A stretch of DNA of 64,000 nt from Streptomyces guryensis (GTDB lineage Bacteria > Actinomycetota > Actinomycetes > Streptomycetales > Streptomycetaceae), in assembly GCF_021261325.1 (NCBI RefSeq), contig NZ_JAJSBI010000011.1, forward strand, positions 124,001 through 188,000. The letters are read 5' to 3'. Positions 7,950 to 17,066 of this stretch are shown one piece after another. The first letter of the stretch is position 1, and every line of letters starts with the position of its first letter. A model generated the notes under the pieces. The model worked only from the letters and a program-made list of their open reading frames with translations, made no database searches and was not told the DNA's origin. A program made the translations under genes and the position numbers.

Positions 7950-8723
7950 GAGGTGCACGCGCTGGTCGGGGAGAACGGCGCGGGCAAGTCGACGCTGGTA
8001 CGGATCCTGTCGGGGGTGCTGACGGCGGACGCGGGGACGATGCGGTCGGCCCCGGACACCCGCGTCGCCGTCGTCTCCCAGGAGCTGAGCCTGTTCCCCG
8101 ACCTGACGGTGCGGGAGAACCTGTTCCCGCAGGGGCCCCGCGGCGCTTCGGCTTGCTCGACCGGGGCGCGATGGACCGGGCAGCCCGGCCGGTCCCGGCC
8201 GAACCGGGGCTGGACGTCGCCCTCGGCACTGAGCTCGGTGAACTCCACCTGGCGGACCTGCAGTTGACGGAGATCGCGCGGGCACTGCTGCGGGGGCCCC
8301 GGCTGCTGATCCTCGACGAGCCGACGTCGGCCCTCCCGGCCGCCGCCGTCGACCGCGCCGAACGGGTGCTGCGCACCCTCACCGGGCGGGGCATAGCCGT
8401 CCTGTACGTCACCCATTTCCCGACAGAGGTGATGCGCTTCGCGCACCGCGTGACGGTCCTGCGTGACGGTCAGGTCGCCCTGGCCGGTGTGCGCCGCACC
8501 CAGGTCCACGTACCGGAGCTGGTCACGGCGATGCTGGGCGACCGCCCGGAACAGCCGCAGCGCCGCAGCCGGGCCGTCGTCGACCTGCCACGCCGGTGCT
8601 GCTGTCCGGGGTGAGCGTGCCGGGCCGGCTGACGGACGTGACCTTCACGGTGCGGGCGGGCGAGGTCGTCGGGTCGCGGGGCTGCAAGGGGCGGGCCACC
8701 CCAGCGCCGCCGCAACTCTGCGC
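7950..8723 (+). pseudogene. Degenerate sugar ABC-transporter ATPase (RbsA/XylG type)
   Basis: Recognisable ATPase sequence passes through three frames. The first (7950 to about 8130) has Walker A (VGENGAGKST) and the Q-loop region VSQELSLFPDLTVRENL. The second (about 8135-8560) has the weak signature LADLQLTEIARALL, Walker B LLILDEPTSAL and the switch VTHFPTEV. The third (about 8596-8690) begins the second ATPase half (LLSGVSVPGRLTDVTFTVRAGEVVG) and then dissolves. Two frameshifts, a missing N-terminus and a missing second cassette make it a clear relic. No permease or sugar-binding gene adjoins it. Confidence 0.8.
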
Positions 8724-8826
8724 AGACGGTTCGCGCCTCGTTGGCTATGGCGGCGTCATTTGGGACCACCGAGGCGCCTCGAATCGGCCCCCACTTTGTG
8801 ACGATCGCTGCTCGTGAAGGAGGGCG

Positions 8827-9828
8827 TTACGTGTCGAGCGATTGCGCGGCGAAGACGTCTTCGATCCGCCACTGCCGGCTGGTCAGGCCCTGCTGGTGGT
8901 GATAGCGCAGGCAGGTGTCGAGGGCGGCGTGGTTGGCCGCGATGCCGTAGGGCCACCAGTCCTCAGGGAACTCTTCAGCGTTGCGATCCACCAGGGCGTT
9001 CATCCACGGAATCATGGTCTGGACCTGGTAGAGCCTGCGGTTTTGGCGGTAGCGTTCGGCAGCGGCGTCCTTCGCCCGGGAAAAAGCACGGTAGACGCCG
9101 TGCGCGAGTCCGGGATGGTCCCGCAGCAGTTCCCGCCGGATGACGATGGTGTGCATGATCGGGAAGATGCCGGTACGCCGGTAGTAGTAGCGCTCCAGCG
9201 GCTCGAAGTCGGGGAACAGCCGGGTGACGTTCGGGGATCCGTCGAGCACGCACTGCGGGACATTCGCCGAGAACAGCGCATCGATCTCGCCGGCGTCGAG
9301 CATCGCGCTCAGCGTCTTCCCCTCGGGTGCGACGCGCACGTCGACTTCGGACGGGTGCGGATGGGGGATGAAGTCGAAGGGGGGCGCGGGGTGTTCAAGG
9401 CCGCCGATCACCCAACGGCTCTCCTCGGGTTTGAATCCGTACTCGTCCATCAGGATCCCTTTGGCCCACACACCGGAGTCCTGACCGTAGACGCCGAACT
9501 CGCCGATGGTCCTGCCCGCGAGATCGCTCGGTTCTGTGATCCCGCCGTGGGCGTTGACGTAGATACAGGAGTGACGGAACACACGGTTCGGGAAGACCGG
9601 CAACGCCACGAACGGCAGTCCGGTCTTCAGCAGCCGCAGGTAGAACGTGAGACCGAGCTCGGCGACGTCGAACTCGTCTCCGCGGATCAGCCGGTCGAAG
9701 AGCTCCGGCAGAGTCGGCGCGGTTTTCATCGTGACGTCGATACCGTCGGTGCTCACGGTTCCGTCGAACAGTGCCCGTGTCGTGTCGTACGGGAAGCACC
9801 CGACCGTGAGGGCAGGGGCGGTGGCCAT
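8827..9828 (-). CDS. 4,5-dihydroxyphthalate-decarboxylase-like / substrate-binding-fold protein
   Basis: I chose the ATG at 9828 because GAGGAGGAG lies five bases upstream. The 333-residue protein has no signal peptide. It begins TVGCFPYDTTRALFDGTV and continues with GDEFDVAELGLTFYLRLL, LAGRTIGEFGVYGQDSGVW and a long C-terminal helical part. This is the periplasmic-binding-protein-like fold of the Pht5-type 4,5-dihydroxyphthalate decarboxylase group, many members of which are annotated as ABC substrate-binding proteins. A cytosolic enzyme acting on an aromatic acid seems more likely than a transport protein, since it lacks an export signal and a lipobox. It is divergent from a LysR gene with a classical LysR-type box between them. 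Confidence 0.7.
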   Translation of the reverse strand: MATAPALTVGCFPYDTTRALFDGTVSTDGIDVTMKTAPTLPELFDRLIRGDEFDVAELGLTFYLRLLKTGLPFVALPVFPNRVFRHSCIYVNAHGGITEPSDLAGRTIGEFGVYGQDSGVWAKGILMDEYGFKPEESRWVIGGLEHPAPPFDFIPHPHPSEVDVRVAPEGKTLSAMLDAGEIDALFSANVPQCVLDGSPNVTRLFPDFEPLERYYYRRTGIFPIMHTIVIRRELLRDHPGLAHGVYRAFSRAKDAAAERYRQNRRLYQVQTMIPWMNALVDRNAEEFPEDWWPYGIAANHAALDTCLRYHHQQGLTSRQWRIEDVFAAQSLDT

Positions 9829-9909
9829 GAATACTCCTCCTCGTCGGTTCTGCTGCTTCCAGCGTCGGCCGTCGCGGTGTGCGCTGTCCAAAACCCTTTG
9901 GGAACGTCC

Positions 9910-9926
9910 GATACCGCCCGGGTATC
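9910..9926. promoter_or_regulatory. LysR-type regulator box (ATAC-N7-GTAT)
   Basis: The intergenic region holds a perfect dyad, GATACC (9910-9915) and GGTATC (9921-9926). Inside it is ATAC-N7-GTAT with the T-N11-A spacing that LysR regulators such as BenM and CatM recognise. It lies directly before the LysR start and about 80 bases upstream of the divergent decarboxylase-like gene. Confidence 0.7.
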
Positions 9927-9935
9927 GTGCTTGAG

Positions 9936-10796
9936 GTGGACCTTCGCTCGCTCCGGTACTTCATCACCGTCGCCGAGGAGCGCCACATCGGCCGGGCGGC
10001 GAACCGCCTGCACATGACGCAGCCTCCGCTCAGCCGCGCGATCCGGCAGCTCGAGGACGAACTCGGCGTCCTCCTGTTCGAACGCACCCCCAAGGGCGTC
10101 ACCCTCACACCCGCTGGAAAGGTTCTGTACGACGAAACGGGGGCGTTGCTGGGGCGAGCCGACCGGATCCGCAGGCGAGTGGCCGCTGCGGCGGGCACGG
10201 CACCCCTCGCCATCGGGACCCTGGCCGACGCGGCCGAACAGGTCGGCGACCGACTGGTCTCGCTCTTCCGGGCCCGCTATCCGCACGTCCATGTCAGCAT
10301 CCACGAATCCGGCCTCGGCGACCCGACAGCCGGACTCCGCGCCGGGCTGGTCGACGTGGCAATCACCCGAACTCCCTTCGACGACACCGGCATCAGCATG
10401 CACGTCCTGCGCTCGGTACCCGTCGGCGTAGTCATGCGTGATGATGACCCGTTCGCCGGTCACGCCTCGGTCTCGTCGACCGACCTCGCCGGCCGCCGGT
10501 GGGTCCGGCTGCCGGAGGGCGCCGATCCGGCGTGGGCGGCGTACTGGACCGGCAGTGGAGACAACGACAACGGCGCGTCGCCGGTCATGCGAACGATCCA
10601 GGAGTGCCTGCAAGCGGTCCTGTGGAACGGCACATCGGCTCTCGCTCCCATCGATCAGCCGCTGCCCGCCGGTCTGGTCGTCGTCCCGCTGGATGATCGC
10701 CCGCCCAGTGATCTCGTCGTGGCGTGGCCAAGGACGGTATGCAGCCCGCTGGTACGCGGCTTCGTCCAAGTCGCAAAGCACTGCCGGCACACCTGA
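9936..10796 (+). CDS. LysR-family transcriptional regulator
   Basis: The protein begins MDLRSLRYFITVAEERHIGR and has the N-terminal winged helix (AANRLHMTQPPLSRAIRQLE, LFERTPKGVTLTPAG), a linker helix, and the two-lobed co-inducer domain (IGTLADAAEQVGDRL to the C-terminus). Length is 286 residues from the GTG at 9936. An in-frame GTG at 9927 and an ATG at 9879 also exist, but the family alignment favours 9936 and the dyad box would otherwise lie within the coding region. It probably controls the divergent decarboxylase-like gene in response to an aromatic or organic acid. No convincing ribosome-binding site is visible, so translation may be leaderless or from a weak site. Confidence 0.87.
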   Translation: MDLRSLRYFITVAEERHIGRAANRLHMTQPPLSRAIRQLEDELGVLLFERTPKGVTLTPAGKVLYDETGALLGRADRIRRRVAAAAGTAPLAIGTLADAAEQVGDRLVSLFRARYPHVHVSIHESGLGDPTAGLRAGLVDVAITRTPFDDTGISMHVLRSVPVGVVMRDDDPFAGHASVSSTDLAGRRWVRLPEGADPAWAAYWTGSGDNDNGASPVMRTIQECLQAVLWNGTSALAPIDQPLPAGLVVVPLDDRPPSDLVVAWPRTVCSPLVRGFVQVAKHCRHT

Positions 10797-10869
10797 AACA
10801 GGCACCGGTGCTCCTGGACTCGGGTGTGTCGTTCACCGTCACCACCGATGGCTCCGTCCAGGTCTGCGG

Positions 10870-11480
10870 CCTCGCGAGGCTGAACTCCTTGCCGTGCTCG
10901 GGCGGCCGGCCGCCCTCGGGCGGACTGGCGGCGTCCCACAGCAGGTTGTGGCCGATCTCGGCCGGGCGGCGCAGTTCGTAGCGGTCGCTGCCGACGGCGG
11001 CCTGGACGAGCGAGGTGTGCGGGGCGGCGAGGCGCTGCAGGTAGCGGCAGGCATCGTCGCCCCCGACGGTATGGACGTGTTCGCGGGCCCGGCTGTCCAG
11101 CCGCTCGGGCAGGTGTTCGGCGAGCAGTGGGGCGGGAAGCATCGCGGGCAGGGCGACGTCGAGGGGGACTCCGTGGCTCATGGCGAGCAGGCCGGCGACC
11201 AGGCTGACGAGCGCGACGGCCGCGGCGGAGAACCGCGGAAACCCGGGGACGGAGCCCAGGGTGGATGCGCTGGGCGGGGCGCTTGGTCAGCCGGCGCAGG
11301 GCAAGGCGCTGCGTACGCGTCGCGCCGGGGTTGAGCACCGCGATCCGGGGGGATCTCGGGCGGGCTGCCGTCGCCGGCGACGGTCCAGGCGAGCCGCCCC
11401 CAGGGGGTGCGCTCGTGGACGAGCACCGGCTCGCAGGCGGCCGAGCAGCTGTGGTCGCGGACGCGACCGGTCCGCAGGGC
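10870..11480 (-). pseudogene. Decayed membrane-protein gene
   Basis: Protein-like sequence on the minus strand runs through at least three frames: LVHERTPWGRLAWTVAGDG near 11420-11365, IAVLNPGATRTQRLALRRLT near 11350-11290, then a hydrophobic span (AAAVALVSLVAGLLAMSHG) and LAEHLPERLDSRAREHVHTV down to about 10900. These pieces read as one membrane-anchored protein interrupted by frameshifts. I do not recognise the family. The region between the LysR gene and the ThDP-enzyme gene holds nothing else recognisable apart from the 83-bp duplication. Confidence 0.45.
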
Positions 11481-11518
11481 GCGGGAGCGTTCTCTTTCCC
11501 ACCGGCCCGGGTCGCCGG

Positions 11519-11685
11519 TGAAGGGGCACTCGTGGTGCCCGGACGCTGCCGGGAGTGGTCACTGCCGCAGCGGTACGTCCACCAGCAGGGGCCTCGTCAA
11601 CTGAAGGGGCACTCGTCGTGCCCGGCCGCTGCCGGGGGTGGTCACTGCCGCAGCGGTACGTCGACCAGCAGAGGCCTCGTCAGCT
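11519..11685. repeat. 83-bp tandem duplication covering a gene end and its terminator
   Basis: The block 11519-11601 is repeated at 11602-11684 with only a few differences. Read leftward, the right-hand block holds the last codons of the ThDP-enzyme gene (LTRPLLVDVPLRQ and TGA) and two hairpins (GGGCAC/GTGCCC and CCCGG/CCGGG). The left-hand block carries a second, untranslated copy of the same C-terminal codons, stop and hairpins. Confidence 0.85.
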
Positions 11686-13270
11686 CGCCCGCCCCGGCGA
11701 CCAGTTCCCGCAGATGGTCCGCGCTGTCCGCGCGCACCGCGTCGACCCCGAAGAAGCGCGCCGCCTGTGTGAAGTCCAGTGACCCCAGCTCCGTGCCGGG
11801 GCAGACACCCTGGTTGCCCATCGCCTCGTAGGTGTCCTGGAGGGTCCGGTAGACGCCGTTGCTCATCACCACGAACAGGACGGGGACGTTCTGGCGGGCG
11901 GCGCTCCACAGTCCCTGGAGGCCGAAGAGGGTGCAGCCGTCGCCCAGGACGGCCACGACCGGGCGGCCGGGTTCGGCGAGGGCGCGGCCGACGGCGGCGC
12001 CGATGCCCCAGCCGAGGCCGCCGCCGACGGTGTGCGAGTAGCTGCCGGGGCGGTCGAGGCGGACGAAACGGCGCAGCAACAGGCCCATGGTGATGGCCTC
12101 TTCGACGACGACGGCGTCGGACGGCAGTCCACTGGCCACGGAGTGGGCGGCGGCCCAGGGAGCGAGGGGGGCCGCGGAGTAGGCGGCGCGGGCGGCGGAC
12201 TCGGCGCGGTCGCGTTCGGCGGTGTGCCGCTCGCCGGCGCGCAGGGCGCGGGCCTTGGCGGTGTGAGCGGGCACACGGTCGGGCAGCAGCTCGGCGAGGC
12301 GGTGCAGGGAGGGGGCGAGGGCGCCCACGAGTCCGGCAGTGGCCGGGAAGTTGCGGCCGATCTCGTGCGGGTCCGAGTCGAGCTGGACGACCGTGAGGCC
12401 GGGCGGCAGTGCGGGCCCCGGGGTGTAGTGGTGGGGTGTGAAGGCGTGCGCTCCGGCGATCAGCACGGTGTCGTACGAGGCCAGGGCGGCGCGGATGGCG
12501 TCGTGGCGGGGCGGCAGCATCCCGGCGTGGAGGGGGTGCGTGGTGGGGAAGTTGAGGCAGTCGGCCATAGGCTGGTGGTGGACGACCGCCCCGCATGCCT
12601 CCGCCGTGCTCACGAGCGCGGCGACGGCGTCCTCGCGGCCCACTCCGTCCCCGGCGACGATCCCGGGGCGGGCGGCGGCGCCGAGCAGGTGGGCCGCGCG
12701 TTCGAGCCCGTGGGCCGGTCCCGGCTGAGGTGTGGGGGTACGGGCCGGGACTTCGACCTCGGTGTCCTCGCCGAGCACATCCATGGGGACGGACAGGAAA
12801 ACCGGCCCGGCGGGCGGGCGTACGGCCAGGGCGAAGGCGCGGCGCAGGGCGAGTGGCAGGTCGTGGGCGTGCTGGATGTCGAACGTGGCTTTCACCGCGG
12901 GTGCCGCCAGGCCGATGAGGTCGCCGGAGAGCATGGGGTCCTGCTGGAGGTGGCGGCGGTCCTGCTGGCCTGCCGTCACCACGAGGGGGGTGCGGGAGCG
13001 GCGGGCGTTGAGCAGGCCGATCAGGCCGTTGGCGAGGCCGGCGGCGATGTGCAGGCTGACGAAGGCCGGACGGCCGGTGCCGCGGGCGTAGCCGTCGGCC
13101 ATGGAGACGACCGAGCCCTCGTGGACTCCCAAGACGTACTCGGGGGCGTCGTGGGCTTCCGCCAGGGCGGCCAGGAAGGGGAGTTCGGTGGTTCCGGGGT
13201 TGCCGAAGACGCGGTCCACGCCCTCGCCGCGCAGGATGTCCAGGACGGCGAGGGCGGGACGGTATCCCAT
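11642..13270 (-). CDS. Thiamine-diphosphate-dependent decarboxylase, benzoylformate-decarboxylase-like
   Basis: The ATG at 13270 has GGAGGAG upstream and gives a 542-residue protein. The N-terminal PYR domain has FGNPGTTELPFL and VHEGSVVSMADGYAR, whose Glu activates thiamine diphosphate. The central domain has AGQQDRRHLQQDP. The C-terminal PP domain has the cofactor motif GDGCTLFGLQGLWSAARQN with a metal-binding Asn. The pattern is closest to benzoylformate decarboxylases, which convert aryl-glyoxylates to aldehydes; the usual NPGSNE serine is Thr here. A related 2-oxo-acid decarboxylase or synthase role is possible. It lies 285 bases downstream of fadB, separated by strong hairpins, so it is probably a separate unit. 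Confidence 0.85.
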   Translation of the reverse strand: MGYRPALAVLDILRGEGVDRVFGNPGTTELPFLAALAEAHDAPEYVLGVHEGSVVSMADGYARGTGRPAFVSLHIAAGLANGLIGLLNARRSRTPLVVTAGQQDRRHLQQDPMLSGDLIGLAAPAVKATFDIQHAHDLPLALRRAFALAVRPPAGPVFLSVPMDVLGEDTEVEVPARTPTPQPGPAHGLERAAHLLGAAARPGIVAGDGVGREDAVAALVSTAEACGAVVHHQPMADCLNFPTTHPLHAGMLPPRHDAIRAALASYDTVLIAGAHAFTPHHYTPGPALPPGLTVVQLDSDPHEIGRNFPATAGLVGALAPSLHRLAELLPDRVPAHTAKARALRAGERHTAERDRAESAARAAYSAAPLAPWAAAHSVASGLPSDAVVVEEAITMGLLLRRFVRLDRPGSYSHTVGGGLGWGIGAAVGRALAEPGRPVVAVLGDGCTLFGLQGLWSAARQNVPVLFVVMSNGVYRTLQDTYEAMGNQGVCPGTELGSLDFTQAARFFGVDAVRADSADHLRELVAGAGELTRPLLVDVPLRQ

Positions 13271-13440
13271 GGGGGGCTCCTCCGGGGGCGGCGACCTTGT
13301 GAGCCTTTCGTGGGTCAGCGTGCGGGGCGCGGCCGCGGGAGGCAAGGGGGCCGTGTCGCTCAGCGGTACGAGCCCACCGGCGGATCTCGCCCCGGCCGCG
13401 CCTACCCCTCCCGTACCGGGAGCCGGCCCCGGACCCCCGC

Positions 13441-13497
13441 TCCTCGAACGCCGGAGGGGCTGATTTTGATCTCGTCAGCCCGTCCGGCGTTCGAGGA
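13441..13497. terminator. Very long intergenic hairpin
   Basis: TCCTCGAACGCCGGA (13441-13455) pairs perfectly with TCCGGCGTTCGAGGA (13483-13497). Inside, GGGCTGA (13457-13463) pairs with TCAGCCC (13475-13481). That makes 22 base pairs with a single mismatch and an 11-base AT-richer loop. It lies beyond the 3-prime end of fadB. Confidence 0.7.
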
Positions 13498-13524
13498 CGA
13501 GGCCGTTCAGCCGAAAGCGGGGGT

Positions 13525-13544
13525 CTGGGGGCGGCAGCCCCCAG
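13525..13544 (-). terminator. Terminator hairpin directly after fadB
   Basis: CTGGGGGC and GCCCCCAG form a perfect 8-bp stem with a GGCA loop, 11 bases past the fadB stop codon on the minus strand. Confidence 0.65.
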
Positions 13545-13555
13545 GGCACGGGAGG

Positions 13556-15745
13556 TCACGCGTCCGTGAACCGCTCCCCCTTCTCCGCCTTCTCCACCAG
13601 CAGCGCAGGCGGCGCGAACCGCTCCCCGTAGCGGTCCGCCAGTTCACGCGCGCGTGCCACGAAGCCCGGCAGGCCGCCCTCGTAGCCGTTGATGTACTGG
13701 AGCACACCGCCCGTCCACCCGGGGAACCCGATCCCGAAGATGGAGCCGATGTTGGCGTCGGCCACCGACGTCAGAACCCCCTCCTCCAGGAGCTTGACCG
13801 TGTCGAGCGCCTCGGAGAAGAGCATGCGTTCCTGCATGTCCTTGAACGGCACGGTCTCGGACGGGATCTCATGCCCCGGCTTGGTGAAGTGCTCGCGCAG
13901 CCCGGGCCACAGGCCGACCCGCTTGCCCGCCTCGTCGTAGTCGTAGAAGCCCGCTCCCCCGCTGCGGCCCGTGCGCCCGAACTCGTCGACCATGCGGTCG
14001 ATGACGGCCTCGGCGGGGTGTGCCGGCCAGGTGCCGCCCGCCTCCTCGACGGCCCGCTTCGACTCGTTGCGGATCTTGCGCGGGAGGGTGAGCGTCAGTT
14101 CGTCCATCAGGGAGAGGACCTTGGCCGGGTAGCCGGCCTGGGCCGCCGCCTGCTCGACGGACGCGGGCTCGATGCCCTCGCCGACCATCGCGACGCCCTC
14201 GTTGATGAAGTGGCCGATGACTCGGGAGGTGAAGAAGCCGCGGGAGTCGTTGACGACGATCGGGGTCTTCTTGATCTGCCGGACCAGGTCGAAGGCCCGG
14301 GCCAGCGCCTCCTCGCCCGTCCGCTCGCCCTTGATGATCTCGACGAGCGGCATCTTGTCGACGGGCGAGAAGAAGTGCAGTCCGATGAAGTCGGCCTGGC
14401 GCTCGACGCCTTCGGCAAGGACGGTGATCGGCAGGGTGGACGTGTTGGAGCACAGCAGCGCGTCCGGCTCGACGATGTGCTGGATCTCCTGGAAGACCTT
14501 GTGCTTGAGCTCCGGGTTCTCGAACACGGCCTCGATGACCGCGTCGCAGCCCGCCACGTCCTGCGGGTCGGCGGTCGGCGTGATGCGGGCGAGCAGTGCG
14601 TCCGCCTTCTCCTGCGTCGTACGGCCCCGGGAGACGGCCTTCGCGCACAGCTTCTCGGAGTAGGCCCTGCCCTTGGCCGCCGCTTCCGGCGACACGTCCT
14701 TCAGGACGACGTCGATGCCGGCGCGGGCGCACGAGTAGGCGATGCCCGCGCCCATCATCCCGGCGCCGAGGACGGCCACCTTGCGGACCGGGCGGGAGTC
14801 GATGCCCTTGGGGCGGTTGGCGCCGGAGTTGACGGCCTGGAGGTCGAAGAAGAAGGCCTGGATCATGTTCTTGGACGTCTGGCCGGCCGCCAGCTCCACG
14901 AAGTACCGCGCCTCGATGACCTGCGCCGTCTCGAAGTCGACCTGCGAGCCCTCGACGGCCGCGGCGAGGATGTTGCGCGGCGCCGGGTAGGGCGCGCCGT
15001 TCGTCTGCTTGCGCAGACTGGCCGGGAAGGCGGGCAGGTTGGCCGCGAACCTGGGGTTGGCGGGGGTGCCGCCCGGGATGCGGTAGCCGGGCCTGTCCCA
15101 GGGCTGCTGCGACTCGGGGTTGGCGTCGATGAAGGCGTGGGCCTTGGCGAGCAACTCGTCCTGGGTGGCGGCCACTTCGTCGACCAGGCCGTTCTGCAGG
15201 GCGCGCTGCGCATTGTACTGGGTGCCCTGGAGCAGCACCTTCAGCAGCGCGTCGGCGATGCCCAGCAGGCGTACGGTGCGCACCACGCCACCCCCGCCGG
15301 GGAGCAGGCCGAGGGTGACCTCCGGGCAGCCGATCTTCGTGCCGGAGGCGTCGAGGGCGACCCGGTGGTGACAGGCGAGGGCGATCTCGTAACCGCCGCC
15401 CAGGGCCGCGCCGTTGATCGCGGCGACGACCGGCTTGCCCAGGGTCTCGATGCGGCGCAGGTTGCGTTTGATCGCCATGCCGCCGTCGAAGAGGTCCTGC
15501 GCGGTCTCGGGGGTGACCCGGATGAGGTCGCGCAGGTCGCCGCCGGCGAAGAAGGTCTTCTTGGCGGAGGTGAGGATGATGCCGCGGATGGAGTCCTTCT
15601 CGGCCTCCAGGCGGTCGGTGATCACGGCGAGGGAGTCGCGGAACGCCTGGTTCATGGTGTTCGCGGACTGGTTCGGGTCGTCGAGGACGAGGGTGACGAC
15701 GCCGGTACGGTCCTGTTCCCAGCGGATGGTGGTGCTCTGCGTCAT
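13556..15745 (-). CDS. fadB: Fatty-acid oxidation protein: enoyl-CoA hydratase / 3-hydroxyacyl-CoA dehydrogenase
   Basis: The 729-residue protein joins two enzymes. Residues 1 to about 200 are a crotonase domain with the oxyanion-hole motifs SAKKTFFAGGDL and INGAALGGGYE and the catalytic-Glu segment CPEVTLGLLPGGGG. From about 330 comes the NAD-binding VAVLGAGMMGAGIAYSCA, followed by the dehydrogenase motifs CSNTSTLPI and LHFFSPVDKMPLVEI (catalytic His) and two C-terminal helical domains (GFFTSRVIGHFINEG). It hydrates enoyl-CoA and oxidises the product to 3-oxoacyl-CoA for the thiolase encoded just upstream. The 50-base gap and same strand indicate one operon with the thiolase, acyl-CoA dehydrogenase and CoA-transferase genes. 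Confidence 0.95.
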   Translation of the reverse strand: MTQSTTIRWEQDRTGVVTLVLDDPNQSANTMNQAFRDSLAVITDRLEAEKDSIRGIILTSAKKTFFAGGDLRDLIRVTPETAQDLFDGGMAIKRNLRRIETLGKPVVAAINGAALGGGYEIALACHHRVALDASGTKIGCPEVTLGLLPGGGGVVRTVRLLGIADALLKVLLQGTQYNAQRALQNGLVDEVAATQDELLAKAHAFIDANPESQQPWDRPGYRIPGGTPANPRFAANLPAFPASLRKQTNGAPYPAPRNILAAAVEGSQVDFETAQVIEARYFVELAAGQTSKNMIQAFFFDLQAVNSGANRPKGIDSRPVRKVAVLGAGMMGAGIAYSCARAGIDVVLKDVSPEAAAKGRAYSEKLCAKAVSRGRTTQEKADALLARITPTADPQDVAGCDAVIEAVFENPELKHKVFQEIQHIVEPDALLCSNTSTLPITVLAEGVERQADFIGLHFFSPVDKMPLVEIIKGERTGEEALARAFDLVRQIKKTPIVVNDSRGFFTSRVIGHFINEGVAMVGEGIEPASVEQAAAQAGYPAKVLSLMDELTLTLPRKIRNESKRAVEEAGGTWPAHPAEAVIDRMVDEFGRTGRSGGAGFYDYDEAGKRVGLWPGLREHFTKPGHEIPSETVPFKDMQERMLFSEALDTVKLLEEGVLTSVADANIGSIFGIGFPGWTGGVLQYINGYEGGLPGFVARARELADRYGERFAPPALLVEKAEKGERFTDA

Positions 15746-15795
15746 GACGGGGGTCTCCGTAGAAGTCTCTGAAGTCTCTTGGTTCCGCCGGGTGT

Positions 15796-17010
<1,215 letters not shown>

Positions 17011-17066
17011 GAGGAAGCCTTTCGGGGGTGAGGGTCAGCCGGGGGGTGTGGCCGAGCGGGAGGGCT

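Noticed and set aside
12032..15772. A 1246-codon rightward frame opposite the ThDP-enzyme and fadB genes
   Set aside because: It is an antisense shadow caused by high GC at third positions. Its Gly/Val/Arg-rich product resembles nothing, while the opposite strand encodes complete enzymes.
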